DNA of 64,000 nt, from contig CAWGAE010000019.1 of the NCBI GenBank assembly GCA_963820395.1, forward strand, positions 62,001 to 126,000. The letters run 5' to 3'. Within the stretch, counting starts at the first letter, position 1; each line of letters begins with the position of its first letter. Position numbers and translations under genes: made by a program. This document shows positions 8,786 to 18,274 of this stretch, one piece after another. Below the pieces are notes generated by a model. The model was not told the DNA's origin. It did not search any database and saw only the letters and a list, made by a program, of their open reading frames with translations. The stretch is from DATFVJ01 sp963820395 (GTDB lineage Bacteria; Actinomycetota; Actinomycetes; Streptosporangiales; Streptosporangiaceae).

Positions 8786-10597
8786 TCATTCTGTGCGGTC
8801 CCAGTCGGGCGCCATGTCACGGGCGAACTGGATGTCGTCGTTGCTCGTCCCGGCTGGCACCATCGGCCACACCATCGCGTCCTGGTGCACCACGAAGTCG
8901 ATGACGACCGGGCGGTCGTCGGTCTTGGCGGCGGTCTCGATCACGTGGTCAACGTCCTCGGCTCGCTCGCAGCGCAGGCCGGCGCAGCCGTAGGCCTCCG
9001 CCAGCTTGACGAAGTCCGGGATGCGAGTCCCGCGCGGACCAAGATCAGTGTTCGAGTAGCGCTTGTTGTAGAAGAGCGTCTGCCACTGCCGCACCATGCC
9101 GAGGTTCCCGTTGTTGATGACGGCCACCTTGATCGGGATTCCTTCCAGCGCACAGGTCGCGAGCTCCTGGTTGGTCATCTGGAAGCAGCCGTCGCCGTCG
9201 ATCGCCCACACCTGCGCGTCCGGGCGGCCAACCTTCGCCCCCATCGCGGCGGGCACCGCGTACCCCATGGTGCCGAGACCGCCGGAGTTGAGCCACGTGT
9301 CCGGGTGCTGGTACGAGATGAACTGCGCCGCCCACATCTGGTGCTGGCCCACGCCGGCGACGAACACCGCGTCGGGACCTGCGAGCTTCCCGATCCGCTC
9401 GATCACGTACTGCGGCGCCAGGGAGCCGTCCGGGGGCTGCTCGTAGCCGAGCGGATAGGTGGTCCGCATGGCGTCGAGCTGTGCCCACCAGGCGTCGTAG
9501 TCGCCCTTGCGCCCGGACGCGTGCTCGCTGGCGACCGCCGCCGCCAGGTCAGCGATCACCTCGCGGCAGTCCCCGACGATCGGCACGTCGGCGCGGCGGT
9601 TCTTGGAGATCTCGGCCGGATCGATGTCGGCGTGGACGATCGCGGCATCGGGTGCGAACGAGGCGAGCTTGCCCGTCACCCGGTCGTCGAACCTCGCACC
9701 GAGCGCCACGATCAGATCCGCCTTCTGCAGGGCCCCCACCGCGGTGACGGTGCCATGCATGCCGGGCATGCCGAGGTGCTGACGGTGGCTGTCGGGGAAT
9801 GCCCCGCGCGCCATCAGCGTAGTGACCACCGGAGCGCCGGTGAGCTGCGCAAGCTCGGCAAGCTGCGTCGAGGCACGGGCCTTCAGCACCCCGCCGCCGA
9901 CGAGCAGCACCGGCCGGCGCGCTGCCACGATCATCCGGGCGGCCTCCCGCACCTGCTTGGAGTGCGGCCGGCTGACCGGGCGGTAGCCAGGCAGGTCGAA
10001 TGGCACCGGCCATTCGAACTCGGTCGTCGCCTGCAGCGCGTCCTTGGCGATGTCGACCAGCACCGGTCCGGGGCGACCGGTCGAGGCCAGGTGGAAGGCC
10101 TCGCCGATGGTGCGGGCGATGTCACCGGGCTTGGTGACGAGGAAGTTGTGCTTGGTGATCGGCAGCGTGATCCCCGAGATGTCCGCTTCCTGGAAGCCGT
10201 CGGTGCCGATCAACGGGGTCGGCACCTGGCCGGTGATGGCCACCACCGGCACCGAGTCCATGTACGCGTCGGCGATCGGGGTCACCAGGTTCGTCGCACC
10301 GGGCCCCGATGTTGCCATGCACACGCCCGGACGCCCGGTGGCGAGGGCATAGCCCGAGGCGGCATGCCCGGCGCCCTGCTCGTGCCTGACGAGCACGTGC
10401 CGCAGCTTCACCGAGTCGAACAGGGGGTCGTAGGCCGGCAGGATGGCACCTCCCGGGATGCCGAATACAACGTCGACACCGGAATTCTCCAGCGCGCGGA
10501 CGAGTGCCTCGGCGCCTGTTATCCGGGGACCCGGGCCCGGACCCGTGGACGGCGCAGACGGCGCAGACGGCGGCGTCGGTGTCGTGTGCTCGGTCAT
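8786..10597 (-). CDS. ilvB: Acetolactate synthase large (catalytic) subunit
   Basis: ThDP- and FAD-dependent acetohydroxyacid synthase for branched-chain amino acids. ATG 10597 starts a 603-residue protein with a Pro/Ala/Ser-rich first 25 residues and then GAEALVRALENSGVDVVFG. Intact features are the ThDP glutamate region VRHEQGAGHAASGYA, SGPGATN, the FAD domain with GGGVLKARAS and GARFDDRVTG, and the C-terminal ThDP motif IDGDGCFQM...NNGNLGMVRQW. An earlier in-frame start would add about 37 residues lying in the untranslated leader. The leader carries a peptide with Ile-Leu-Val codons and a terminator, so expression is probably attenuated by branched-chain aminoacyl-tRNA supply. Confidence 0.95.
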   Translation of the reverse strand: MTEHTTPTPPSAPSAPSTGPGPGPRITGAEALVRALENSGVDVVFGIPGGAILPAYDPLFDSVKLRHVLVRHEQGAGHAASGYALATGRPGVCMATSGPGATNLVTPIADAYMDSVPVVAITGQVPTPLIGTDGFQEADISGITLPITKHNFLVTKPGDIARTIGEAFHLASTGRPGPVLVDIAKDALQATTEFEWPVPFDLPGYRPVSRPHSKQVREAARMIVAARRPVLLVGGGVLKARASTQLAELAQLTGAPVVTTLMARGAFPDSHRQHLGMPGMHGTVTAVGALQKADLIVALGARFDDRVTGKLASFAPDAAIVHADIDPAEISKNRRADVPIVGDCREVIADLAAAVASEHASGRKGDYDAWWAQLDAMRTTYPLGYEQPPDGSLAPQYVIERIGKLAGPDAVFVAGVGQHQMWAAQFISYQHPDTWLNSGGLGTMGYAVPAAMGAKVGRPDAQVWAIDGDGCFQMTNQELATCALEGIPIKVAVINNGNLGMVRQWQTLFYNKRYSNTDLGPRGTRIPDFVKLAEAYGCAGLRCERAEDVDHVIETAAKTDDRPVVIDFVVHQDAMVWPMVPAGTSNDDIQFARDMAPDWDRTE

Positions 10598-10706
10598 CGG
10601 CTGGCTTCCTCTTTCTGGCTTAGCGGGGGTGACACTGGGCGGCACTTGGGTGGTACTGCGTGGCACTTGTGTGGTATCGGGCGGCGGTCGAGCGGGGGCG
10701 GGCAAC

Positions 10707-10740
10707 AAAAAACCCCTCGCGCCGAAGGCGATCGAGGGGA
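10707..10740 (-). terminator. Attenuator terminator in front of ilvB
   Basis: On the minus strand a hairpin with arms CCCCTCG and CGAGGGG (10733-10739 and 10713-10719), with extra GCC/GGC pairing around a TTC loop, is followed at once by six T. It lies about 110 bases before the ilvB start and just after the leader peptide, which is the position of a classical intrinsic attenuator. Confidence 0.85.
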
Positions 10741-10741
10741 A

Positions 10742-10776
10742 CGCGCAGGCCTGTACGTAGATCAGCGGCCTGCGCG
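10742..10776 (-). promoter_or_regulatory. Alternative stem overlapping the ilv leader peptide
   Basis: A perfect 10-base inverted repeat, CGCGCAGGCC / GGCCTGCGCG, spans the last codons of the leader peptide and the sequence just before the terminator. Ribosome position on the ILVL codons could decide whether this stem or a competing one forms. Its exact role, pause stem or antiterminator, is inference. Confidence 0.6.
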
Positions 10777-10809
10777 CCGACCAAGTACGAGAATTGCGTT
10801 GCGTTTCAC
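10762..10809 (-). CDS. ilvB leader peptide, VKRNAILVLGRRAGR
   Basis: A 15-codon frame from GTG 10809 to TGA, carrying consecutive Ile-Leu-Val-Leu codons. It resembles the actinomycete ilvB leader peptide (I recall a Streptomyces form with ILVLGKRVG). It overlaps the alternative stem and sits directly before the terminator at 10707-10740. Translation of the regulatory codons would sense charged tRNA for Ile, Leu and Val. An in-frame VIVRDV precedes the chosen GTG, so the true start could be slightly upstream. Confidence 0.8.
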   Translation of the reverse strand: MKRNAILVLGRRAGR

Positions 10810-10861
10810 GTCCCTAACGATGACGGACCCACCGCCGGGCGTCAACTTGATCAACACGTTT

Positions 10862-10876
10862 GTCTCATATTCTGAG
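10862..10876. promoter_or_regulatory. Inverted repeat in the ilvB promoter region
   Basis: TCTCA-TATTC-TGAGA, five-base arms with a five-base AT-rich centre, about 55 bases upstream of the leader peptide. It is a candidate repressor operator overlapping the promoter of the ilvBNC operon. The binding protein is unknown. Confidence 0.4.
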
Positions 10877-11066
10877 ATGCGGCCTTCGGGCTTGTCTTCA
10901 AGCTCACCTGGTGCCCAGGTCCAGGCGGCTCCGCAGGCGGCGGGCGCGCAGGCGGGGCTGGCAGGCTACGAGACCACCGCAGGGGGCGCAACTGGTCCTG
11001 GACGCCGTCCGGGACTCCGGCGGGCGCGCCTGGCCGCGGCCGCGCTTGGGCAGTCGTCTGGACCGC

Positions 11067-14000
11067 TCAGGAGGCGGAGGCTGGTGTCATGCCCTGCTCG
11101 GCCACGTCTGAGCCACACCCGCCGACGCTCGTCCTGATCATGGCTTCCACGCCCGGCGCCGCCATCGGGCGCGCGACCAGGTAACCCTGGCCGCTCGCGC
11201 ACCCCATCTCGCGCAGCAACTCGAGCTGGCGGGGGTGCTCGATCCCCTCCGCCACGACGGTCAGGCCCAGGTCATGGCCGAGCCGGACGATCGTATGGGT
11301 CAGCAGGGTGAGCGTCTCGTCCGTGCCCACGCCCGACACGAACGAAGGATCAACCTTGATGATGTCCACCGGCAGCTGACGCAGGTTCCCGAGTGAGGCG
11401 TAGCCGGTGCCGAAGTCGTCGATCGCGACGCGCACCCCATGACGCCGCAGTTCCGACAGCCGCCGCGCGGTCTCGCCCCGGTGCGTGACAAGTACCTGCT
11501 CGGCGACCTCGGCGGTGAGCGCACTGGCCGGAAGGTCGGCGCTCGCGAGCGCGGCGAGCACCGATTCGACGAAGCCGGGCGCGCCGATCTGCCGCCCCGA
11601 GAAATTCACGGACATACTGATGCCCCAGGACGAGCGGTGCCATTGCGCGAGTTGCCGGCAGGCTTCACGCAGCACCCAGTCGCCGAGCGGCACGATGAGC
11701 CCGGACTCCTCGGCGATGCCGAGGAACTCCACGGGCGGCACCGATTCATCGCCGCGCCACCAGCGGACCAGGGCTTCCACGCCGGTGACCCTTGAGGTGG
11801 CGAGCTCGACGATCGGCTGGAACTCCATGGCGAGCCGATTTTCGGTCACTGCCCGCTGCAAGTCGCTGGTGAGTTCGAGCCGGCGGACGATGTCGGCATG
11901 CATGTGCGCGGCGAAGATCTCGACGAGGCCGCCGCCGAGGCTTTTCGCCCGTGATGTCGCGACGTCCGCGTTGCGCATGACTTCTCCGGCTGAGCTCTCA
12001 CCAGCCAGAGCCACACCGACGCTCGCCGTGAGCGCGATGTTACGGTCCGACACGCCGAACGGCTCCGCGCAGATACACCGGGCAAGGTGCTCGGCGAGGT
12101 CGACTACCTCCCTGGCGCCCGCGCGGGCTTCCACAAGGATCGCGAACTCGTCACCACCCCAGCGCGCGAGCGTGTGCTGGGGTGGAACGACCGCACGCAG
12201 CCTGCCTGCCGCCTGGATGAGGAGCAGGTCCCCAGCCGCGTGGCCAACCGAATCCTTCACCGCGGTGAAGCCGTCCAGGTGCAGGAACACCACCGCTACC
12301 TGAACTCCCGCGAGCTCGCCGGAGAGATCACTGGCGGCACAGGCGATCGCAGCGGTCCCACTCCCCTCGCTCCGCACCGCCTCCGCGGTTCCCTCGGTCC
12401 TCGCGGTTCCCTCGGTCCTCGCGGTTCCCTCGGTCCTCGCGGTTCCCTCGGTCCTCGCGGTCCTCCCCTCGGTCCTCGGTCCTCTCGGTTTCCCCGCGGT
12501 CCCGCCCGTGATCACAATGATCACGGTGCCCGCGGCGGCCGAGAACGTCGGCGACACGCTCCTCGAAGTAGGCGCGGTTCGGCAGGCCCGTCAGCCGATC
12601 ATGGAAGGTCAGGTGGGTCACCTGCTGGCGCAGCGCTACCTGGTCGCTCACGTCCCGCGCGGTGACAAGCAACTGACCAGGCTCGCCGGGCTGCTCGTAG
12701 CGCGACACCGTGCACTCGATGTGACGCCAGGTGCCATCGGCGGCCAGCACCCGGCACGCGAAGCGCACGGTGTGCTCGCCCGGGACGTCAACGCCGGTAT
12801 CCGAATCATCGCCAGCGCCGCTGCCACCATCACCGCCGCGTCCACTAACGGCGCGGCTGCCACCAAGGGCGCGGCCATTACCATTGACAGCGGCGTTACC
12901 GCGGGCACCGAGGTCACCATGGGCGCCTACGTCATCGTGGGCATCGGGGTCGACACGGCCACCGTCGTCGCCACGGCCACCACCAAGGTCGTCGACGTGG
13001 CTGCAGATCCGCTGGATCTCCCGCTGCCCCGTGGTCCGGTCCTCCGGATGCACGAATTCGGCGAGGTTCCGCCCCTCGATTTTTCCGGCCGCATAACCGT
13101 ACGCGGCGACAGAGGGGCTTGAGTAACGGATGGTTCCATCAAGATCGCAAATGAGCACCGCATCGCTGGTGCGGTCGGCCAGTTCACGCACGTGACCGCC
13201 CGATGCCCGGGCAGCGGCGACCGCCAGGCCATTCGCCCTGAGCAGGCCGAGCACCCTGACAGCGAGCGCGACCACGGCGCCGCTCGCCACCAGCACGACG
13301 ACCGGTTCGACCCCACTGCCGCCGGCCACCTCATTGAGGGAGATCAGCAAAGCGGCCACGGCGACGGCGAGCGCGGAGACAATCGCGGCGATGGGAGGCC
13401 GCCCGGTTGCGCCTTCGCCGCGACCGCCGCGTGCCGCCCAGTAGTCGGCCAGCCACGGTGCCGCGAGCAGCAAGAGGTAGCCGACGATCCTGGCGATCTG
13501 CTCGGCGCCGCCGGGCTCGTGGCCCCCGGCCAGCCGCAGTCCGGCCCCGAACACGTCGCCCAACGTCAGGGCGACGAGAGCGAGATAAGGCAGCACGGCC
13601 CGCCGCCCGGTTGCGGCGACGAGCGGCAGCAGGGCACTTACTACCAGGATGCCTGCGAGCGGTGGGAGCAGGCCGAGCAGGAACGTCCGCGGGTCTTCAC
13701 CTGACCGGAGGTACTGCGGCCCGAAGATTGTCAGCCAGCCGATGACGAAGAGCGCGGATGCGATCACGTAGCTGTCCGCCAGGCAGCCCCAGAACTGCTG
13801 GGTGGCCAAATCCGGCCGGATGGATCCCGGCGACGCGCGCGAGGCAGCGGCACCGCCGGTGCCCGCGGTGACGGCCGGGGCCGCGGTCGCCGCCATCCCC
13901 ACGACCCCGATCGGACCGGAAACGGGGCCCGCAGCGGCTACGTCCGGGGTGGCCGGTGTGTCCCCCTCCTCGGCGGCATTCGCGGCGGAGGCCGGCGACC

Positions 14001-14286
14001 CAGCCGTGGCGAGTGTCACGATGCCCGCGGCCATCGGCGCGAGCGCGAGCAACGGGAACAAGTCGGCGAGCGTGAGCGGCGCGGCGAAGCCGTTCAGCTG
14101 ACCGGTCAGAACCTGTTGCCCGGCGGCCCCGACACACCAGAGCAGGGCAGCTGCTGCCAGCCATCGGTAGCCCGCGCGGCAGGCCTCGGGTGCGCGCGCG
14201 GCACCGAGAAACAGGCTCACCGCAGCCGCGCCCGATGCGATGACGCCCAAGAGCCAGAGCCAGCCATCCGGGCCAACCGACTGCAA
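11067..14286 (-). CDS. Membrane PAS-GGDEF-EAL cyclic-di-GMP protein (RmdB-like; one frameshift)
   Basis: About 1072 residues. I choose TTG 14286 because GGAG lies five bases upstream; GTG 14301 or TTG 14343 are alternatives. The first ~330 residues hold many hydrophobic segments (for example WLWLLGVIASGAAAVSLFLG), then a PAS domain (SDAVLICDLDGTIRYSSPSV) with a Gly/Asp-rich insert, a GGDEF domain (HDRLTGLPNRAYFEERV, LHLDGF, WGGDEFAIL) and an EAL domain (EALVRW, DDFGTGYASL, VAEGIEH, GYLVARP). Both catalytic signatures are intact. One extra base lies somewhere in 12330-12560, where an ~85-residue insertion with 18-base repeats interrupts the GGDEF fold after its first helix. The position between ilvB and gatB agrees with my memory of Streptomyces RmdB, a c-di-GMP phosphodiesterase affecting development; the actual activity here is inferred. 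Confidence 0.85.
12385..12456. repeat. 18-base tandem repeat, four perfect copies
   Basis: Unit GCGGTTCCCTCGGTCCTC. It lies inside the GGDEF-EAL gene and encodes, on the minus strand, GTARTE-type or EDRGNR-type hexapeptides depending on the frame. The frame break of this gene is in or near the array, so a repeat-associated sequence error is likely. Confidence 0.9.
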
Positions 14287-15066
14287 CCGTACTCCTTCCA
14301 CCCTGCCTTGCGCGGCCAACGCAAGACCGGCGAATTCAATCAAATTCTGACGGATCCCGTCAATTTTCTTTCCGTCACAACTTTGTAACGATCAGTTACT
14401 GCTATACGTGCACCGGGGCCGGCGGCCAATGGGTGCTTAACGATTCGTCGACACGCCGGGACGCAGCGTTGCGCCAGGCGACGCCATTCACTGTACGGAC
14501 CGAAGGTCACACTTCGATTGCGCCGAGATGCATGTAAGGCAAAGTATGCCGAGGCGTTCAAACGACATCTTCGCAGGCCAGCAGTAGCGACGAGGCTAAT
14601 CCGGCGTAAGCCGGACAGTTCCACGCAATTCCTATGGTGCCATCACCGCGCCAGCTGGCACGCGCATTCACCCAACACGAGGCGGTCCGCCACATGCGCC
14701 CGAACGCTGCAGCGGTCTTCCTCGATCTCCCTGCCGAACCAACCGGAAGGATCCCACCCCTCAATGCCCATCCAAGAGGCCTGTCCGACACGCCTGTCCA
14801 AGGGCGTGTCCGAGAGGATTTTCCAAGGGGCCTGTCCGGCGGGCCTATCCAAGGGGCGTGTCCGAGAGGACTTGTCCAAAACGTCAGAACCACGGCCCAG
14901 CCGCCCAGCGGCCGCTCAGCCGCCGCCGCTCAGCGGCCGAGCCTTCGCTCAGTCGCCCAGCGGCCGCTCAAAATCCCAGCAGCCGCCCAGCCACCGCTCA
15001 ATATCCCAGCAGCCGCTGGGCCGCCTAGCGGCCGCTGGGCCGTCCAGCCGCGGCCCGGCCGTGCTG
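14287..15066. other. Repeat-rich intergenic region between gatB and the GGDEF-EAL gene
   Basis: About 780 bases. Near 14340-14420 is a lower-GC block with a GACGG-N3-CCGTC dyad, probably the promoter of the GGDEF-EAL gene. From 14760 to 15060 it is built of dispersed direct repeats: a 17-mer GGGCGTGTCCGAGAGGA at 14802 and 14854, and a 15-mer CCCAGCGGCCGCTCA at 14904 and 14956, plus many degenerate copies. I see no credible gene. The part next to gatB may include its transcription end, but no T-run hairpin is visible. Confidence 0.5.
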
Positions 15067-16770
15067 CTAGCCGCCTTGGCCGAGCCGCTCAAGGATAAGC
15101 TCCCGGGCCCGGGTGGCATCGGCCTGGCCGCGGGTCGCCTTCATCACCGCGCCGACGAGCGCGCCAGCCGCGGCGATCTTGCCCGCGCGGACCTTTGCGG
15201 CCACGGCGGGATTGGCCTCGATCGCGTCGTCGACCACAGCGGCGAGTTCGCCCGCGTCGCTCACCACAGCCAGGCCCCGCGCGGCAACCACCTCGTCCGG
15301 TGTGCCCGCTCCGGCGACCACCCCGGCGAGGACTTCCTTTGCCAGCTTGTCGTTCAGGGCGCCGGACGCCACGAGCTCGGCGACCCGTGCCACCTCGCCC
15401 GGCGTGATGGCGAGCTGAGCCAACTCGGCGCCCTTCTCGTTGGCCAGACGTGACAGCTCGCCGAGCCACCACTTGCGCGCGTCAGCCGGCCCCGCGCCAG
15501 CGGCCACAGTGGCGATGACCAGGTCGAGCGCGCCCGCGTTGCGCAGGGCCGCCATGTCGAGGTCGGAGAGCCCCCATTCGGCCTGCAGGCGGGCGCGGCG
15601 CGCGGCCGGTAGCTCGGGCAGCGCCGCCCGCAACTGCTCGGCCCAGTCACGCTGCGGCGCGATCGGGACCAGGTCGGGCTCAGGAAAGTACCGGTAGTCC
15701 TGCGCCTCCTCCTTGCTACGCCCTGCCGTCGTCGCGGCGGTGTCCTCGTGGAAATGGCGGGTTTCCTGCACGATCCGCGCGCCGCGATCGAGCGCGGCGG
15801 CCTGGCGCTGGATCTCATAGCGGACGGCGCGCTCGACCGAGCGGAGCGAGTTGACATTCTTGGTCTCCGTCCGCGTCCCCCAAAGCGCGGAGCCGCGCGG
15901 CGAAAGCGAGGTGTTCACGTCACAGCGCAGCGATCCTTCCTCCATGCGGACGTCGGACACCCCGAGTGCCCGCATCAGGTCCCGCAGTTCGGTGACGTAT
16001 GCCCGGGCGACCACCGGCGCGAGTGCGCCAGTACCCGCGACGGGCTTGGTCACGATCTCCACCAGCGGTATCCCCGCCCGGTTGTAGTCGACGAGTGAGT
16101 AGGCGGCGCCGTGGATGCGCCCGTCGGCGCCGCCCACGTGCAGCGACTTGCCCGTGTCCTCCTCCATGTGAACCCGCTCTATTTCCACCCGGAGCACGCG
16201 CGACCCGGTCTTCGGGTCGTCCACCGCGACGTCCAGCCAGCCGTCAGTGCACAAGGGCTCGTCGTACTGCGAGATCTGATAGTTCTTCGGCATGTCGGGA
16301 TAGAAGTAGTTCTTTCTCGCGAACCGGCACCATCGAGCGATGGAACAGTGCAGCGCGAGGCCGATCTGGATCGTGTACTCCACCGCCGACCGGTTTACCA
16401 CCGGCAGGGATCCCGGCAGGCCAAGGCAGACCGGGCAGACACGGGTATTGGGCTCGGCGCCGAACTCGACCGGGCAGCCGCAGAACATCTTCGTGACCGT
16501 GCCGAGCTCGACGTGAGTCTCCAGGCCAATCACCGGGTCGTAGCGGGTGACGGCCTCGTCGTACGGCGTCAGCGCAGCGGGCCACAGCGCCACGGACTGG
16601 GTCATCCCGGACTGGGCCATCCCGGACTGGGCCATCCCGGACTGGGCCATCCCGGACTGGGCCATCCCGGACTGGGCCATCCCGGACTGGGCCATCCCGG
16701 ACTGGGCCATCCCGGACTGGGCCATCCCGGACTGGGCCATCCCGGACTGGGCCATCTCGGACTCGGTCAT
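15067..16770 (-). CDS. gatB: Asp-tRNA(Asn)/Glu-tRNA(Gln) amidotransferase subunit B
   Basis: GatB binds misacylated tRNA and activates the acyl group for amidation with ammonia from GatA. ATG 16770 overlaps the gatA stop (ATGA), which fixes the start. The protein opens with MTESE, then ten perfect MAQSG pentapeptides, then MTQSV and the true domain: DPVIGLETHVELGT, the zinc cysteines CGCPVEF and CPVCLGLPG, FARKNYFYPDMPKNYQ, the RMEEGSLRCDVN segment, and the C-terminal YqeY-like tail domain (RKWWLGELSR, GALVGAVMKATRGQAD). Total 567 residues against about 500 usual; the excess is mainly the repeat arm. No family member I know carries such an arm, and it probably is a disordered N-terminal extension. 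Confidence 0.95.
   Translation of the reverse strand: MTESEMAQSGMAQSGMAQSGMAQSGMAQSGMAQSGMAQSGMAQSGMAQSGMAQSGMTQSVALWPAALTPYDEAVTRYDPVIGLETHVELGTVTKMFCGCPVEFGAEPNTRVCPVCLGLPGSLPVVNRSAVEYTIQIGLALHCSIARWCRFARKNYFYPDMPKNYQISQYDEPLCTDGWLDVAVDDPKTGSRVLRVEIERVHMEEDTGKSLHVGGADGRIHGAAYSLVDYNRAGIPLVEIVTKPVAGTGALAPVVARAYVTELRDLMRALGVSDVRMEEGSLRCDVNTSLSPRGSALWGTRTETKNVNSLRSVERAVRYEIQRQAAALDRGARIVQETRHFHEDTAATTAGRSKEEAQDYRYFPEPDLVPIAPQRDWAEQLRAALPELPAARRARLQAEWGLSDLDMAALRNAGALDLVIATVAAGAGPADARKWWLGELSRLANEKGAELAQLAITPGEVARVAELVASGALNDKLAKEVLAGVVAGAGTPDEVVAARGLAVVSDAGELAAVVDDAIEANPAVAAKVRAGKIAAAGALVGAVMKATRGQADATRARELILERLGQGG
16606..16755. repeat. 15-base tandem repeat, ten perfect copies, in gatB
   Basis: Unit CCCGGACTGGGCCAT on the plus strand, read as MAQSG on the minus strand. 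Degenerate units flank both ends (MTESE, MTQSV). Every unit carries an in-frame ATG. Copies are identical, which implies recent expansion or frequent homogenisation. Confidence 0.97.
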
Positions 16771-18272
16771 CGCGGCTCCTCCAGCGGGGGCGCGGCCTCG
16801 GGCAGCAGGTGCCCGCAGCGCGCGGCGAAAGCAGCTTCCGCCGCCGCACCCACGCGGTAGATCCGGTCGTCGGCGAGCACCGGCGCCATGATCTGCATGC
16901 CGACCGGCAGCCCATCCTCGTCGGCGAGCCCGCACGGCACAGACAGCGCGGCGTTACCCGCGAGGTTCGACGGGATCGTGCACAGGTCGGCGAGGTACAT
17001 AGCCATCGGATCGTCGGCCCGCTCGCCTATCGGGAAGGCGGTCGTCGGCGTCGTGGGCGAGACAAGCACATCCGCCTGGCCGAACGCGGCGTCGAAGTCC
17101 CGCGCGATGAGCGTTCGAACCTGTTGGGCCTTGCCGTAGTAGGCGTCGTAGTAACCGCTCGACAAGGCATAGGTACCCAGCATGATCCGGCGCTTCACCT
17201 CGGCGCCGAAGCCAGCTTCACGCGTCGCCGACATGACCTCCTCGGCGCTGCGGGTCCCGTCATCCCCCACCCGCAACCCGTACCGCATGCCATCGAAACG
17301 GGCCAGGTTGGACGAGCATTCGCTCGGTGCGATGAGATAGTAGGCAGGCAGAGCGTAACGGAAGTGGGGGCACGACACCTCGATGATCTTGGCGCCGGCC
17401 GACTCGAGCAGTTCGGCCGCCTGCTGGAACCGGGCGAGCACGCCCGGCTGATAACCGTCGCCGCGGAGCTCGGTGACCACACCGATCTTCATGCCGCTGA
17501 CGTCGGGGTGCCGCGCGGCCTCGACCACCGGCGGCACCGGTGCGTTGACCGACGTGGAATCGCGCGGGTCATGCCCCGAGATGGCCTCGTGCAGGAGAGC
17601 GGCATCCAGCACCGTCCGGGCCAGCGGCCCCGGCGTGTCGAGCGATGAGGCGAACGCGACCAGGCCATACCGGGACGAGCCGCCATAGGTGGGCTTCACG
17701 CCAACGATGCCGCAAACGGCGGCCGGCTGGCGGATCGATCCACCCGTGTCGGTGCCGATGCCGAGCGGGACCTGGAAGGCCGCCACCGCCGCCGATGAGC
17801 CGCCGGACGAGCCGCCCGGAACCCGGTCCAGGTCCCACGGGTTGCGTGACGGCCCGAAGGCGGAGTTCTCGGTGGACGACCCCATCGCGAACTCGTCCAT
17901 GTTCGTCTTGCCCAGGATGACCACGCCGGCCGCGCGCAGCCGCGCGGTAATGGTCGCGTCGTAGGGCGGCCGCCAGCCTTCGAGAATCCGCGACCCGCTT
18001 GTCGTTGGCATGTCCTTGGTGGTGAACACGTCCTTGAGGGCGAGCGGCACGCCAGCGAGCGGGCCGAGCGGCTCTCCGGCGGCGCGCTTGGCGTCGACAG
18101 CGCGGGCAGCCTTCAGCGCATCGTCGGCGGCCACGTGCAGGAACGCGTGCACCTTGGCGTCGGTGAGCGCCACCCGGTCCAGGTGAGCTTGCGCGACCTC
18201 CGCCGCCGACACATCGCCCGAGGCGAGCACGGCAGCGATTTGCGCGGCTGTCATCCGCGTCAGCGTGTCCAT
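16767..18272 (-). CDS. gatA: Asp-tRNA(Asn)/Glu-tRNA(Gln) amidotransferase subunit A
   Basis: Amidase-family subunit that releases ammonia from glutamine for GatB. The 501 residues show the Ser-cisSer-Lys signature: lysine in GVPLALKDVFTTKDMPTT, the Gly/Ser region VPGGSSGGSSAAVAA and LGIGTDTGGSIRQPAA. The substrate loop MLGTYALSSGYYDAYYGKAQ is typical of GatA rather than of stand-alone amidases. It begins two bases after the gatC stop and overlaps gatB by four bases, so the gatCAB genes are translationally coupled. The presence of the complex indicates that Gln-tRNA and/or Asn-tRNA are made indirectly. Confidence 0.96.
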   Translation of the reverse strand: MDTLTRMTAAQIAAVLASGDVSAAEVAQAHLDRVALTDAKVHAFLHVAADDALKAARAVDAKRAAGEPLGPLAGVPLALKDVFTTKDMPTTSGSRILEGWRPPYDATITARLRAAGVVILGKTNMDEFAMGSSTENSAFGPSRNPWDLDRVPGGSSGGSSAAVAAFQVPLGIGTDTGGSIRQPAAVCGIVGVKPTYGGSSRYGLVAFASSLDTPGPLARTVLDAALLHEAISGHDPRDSTSVNAPVPPVVEAARHPDVSGMKIGVVTELRGDGYQPGVLARFQQAAELLESAGAKIIEVSCPHFRYALPAYYLIAPSECSSNLARFDGMRYGLRVGDDGTRSAEEVMSATREAGFGAEVKRRIMLGTYALSSGYYDAYYGKAQQVRTLIARDFDAAFGQADVLVSPTTPTTAFPIGERADDPMAMYLADLCTIPSNLAGNAALSVPCGLADEDGLPVGMQIMAPVLADDRIYRVGAAAEAAFAARCGHLLPEAAPPLEEPR

Positions 18273-18274
18273 GT

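Noticed and set aside
7687..8820. Fusion of ilvN with ilvC sequence
   Set aside because: The apparent fusion results from one extra base near 8231; the normal ilvN tail and stop are in the next frame.
8432..11137. Very long plus-strand open frame (about 900 codons) opposite ilvN and ilvB
   Set aside because: It is the antisense shadow of ilvB/ilvN; such frames arise in GC-rich genes, and it shows no domain.
16606..16755. CRISPR-like array
   Set aside because: The repeats are contiguous with no spacers and are in frame within gatB.
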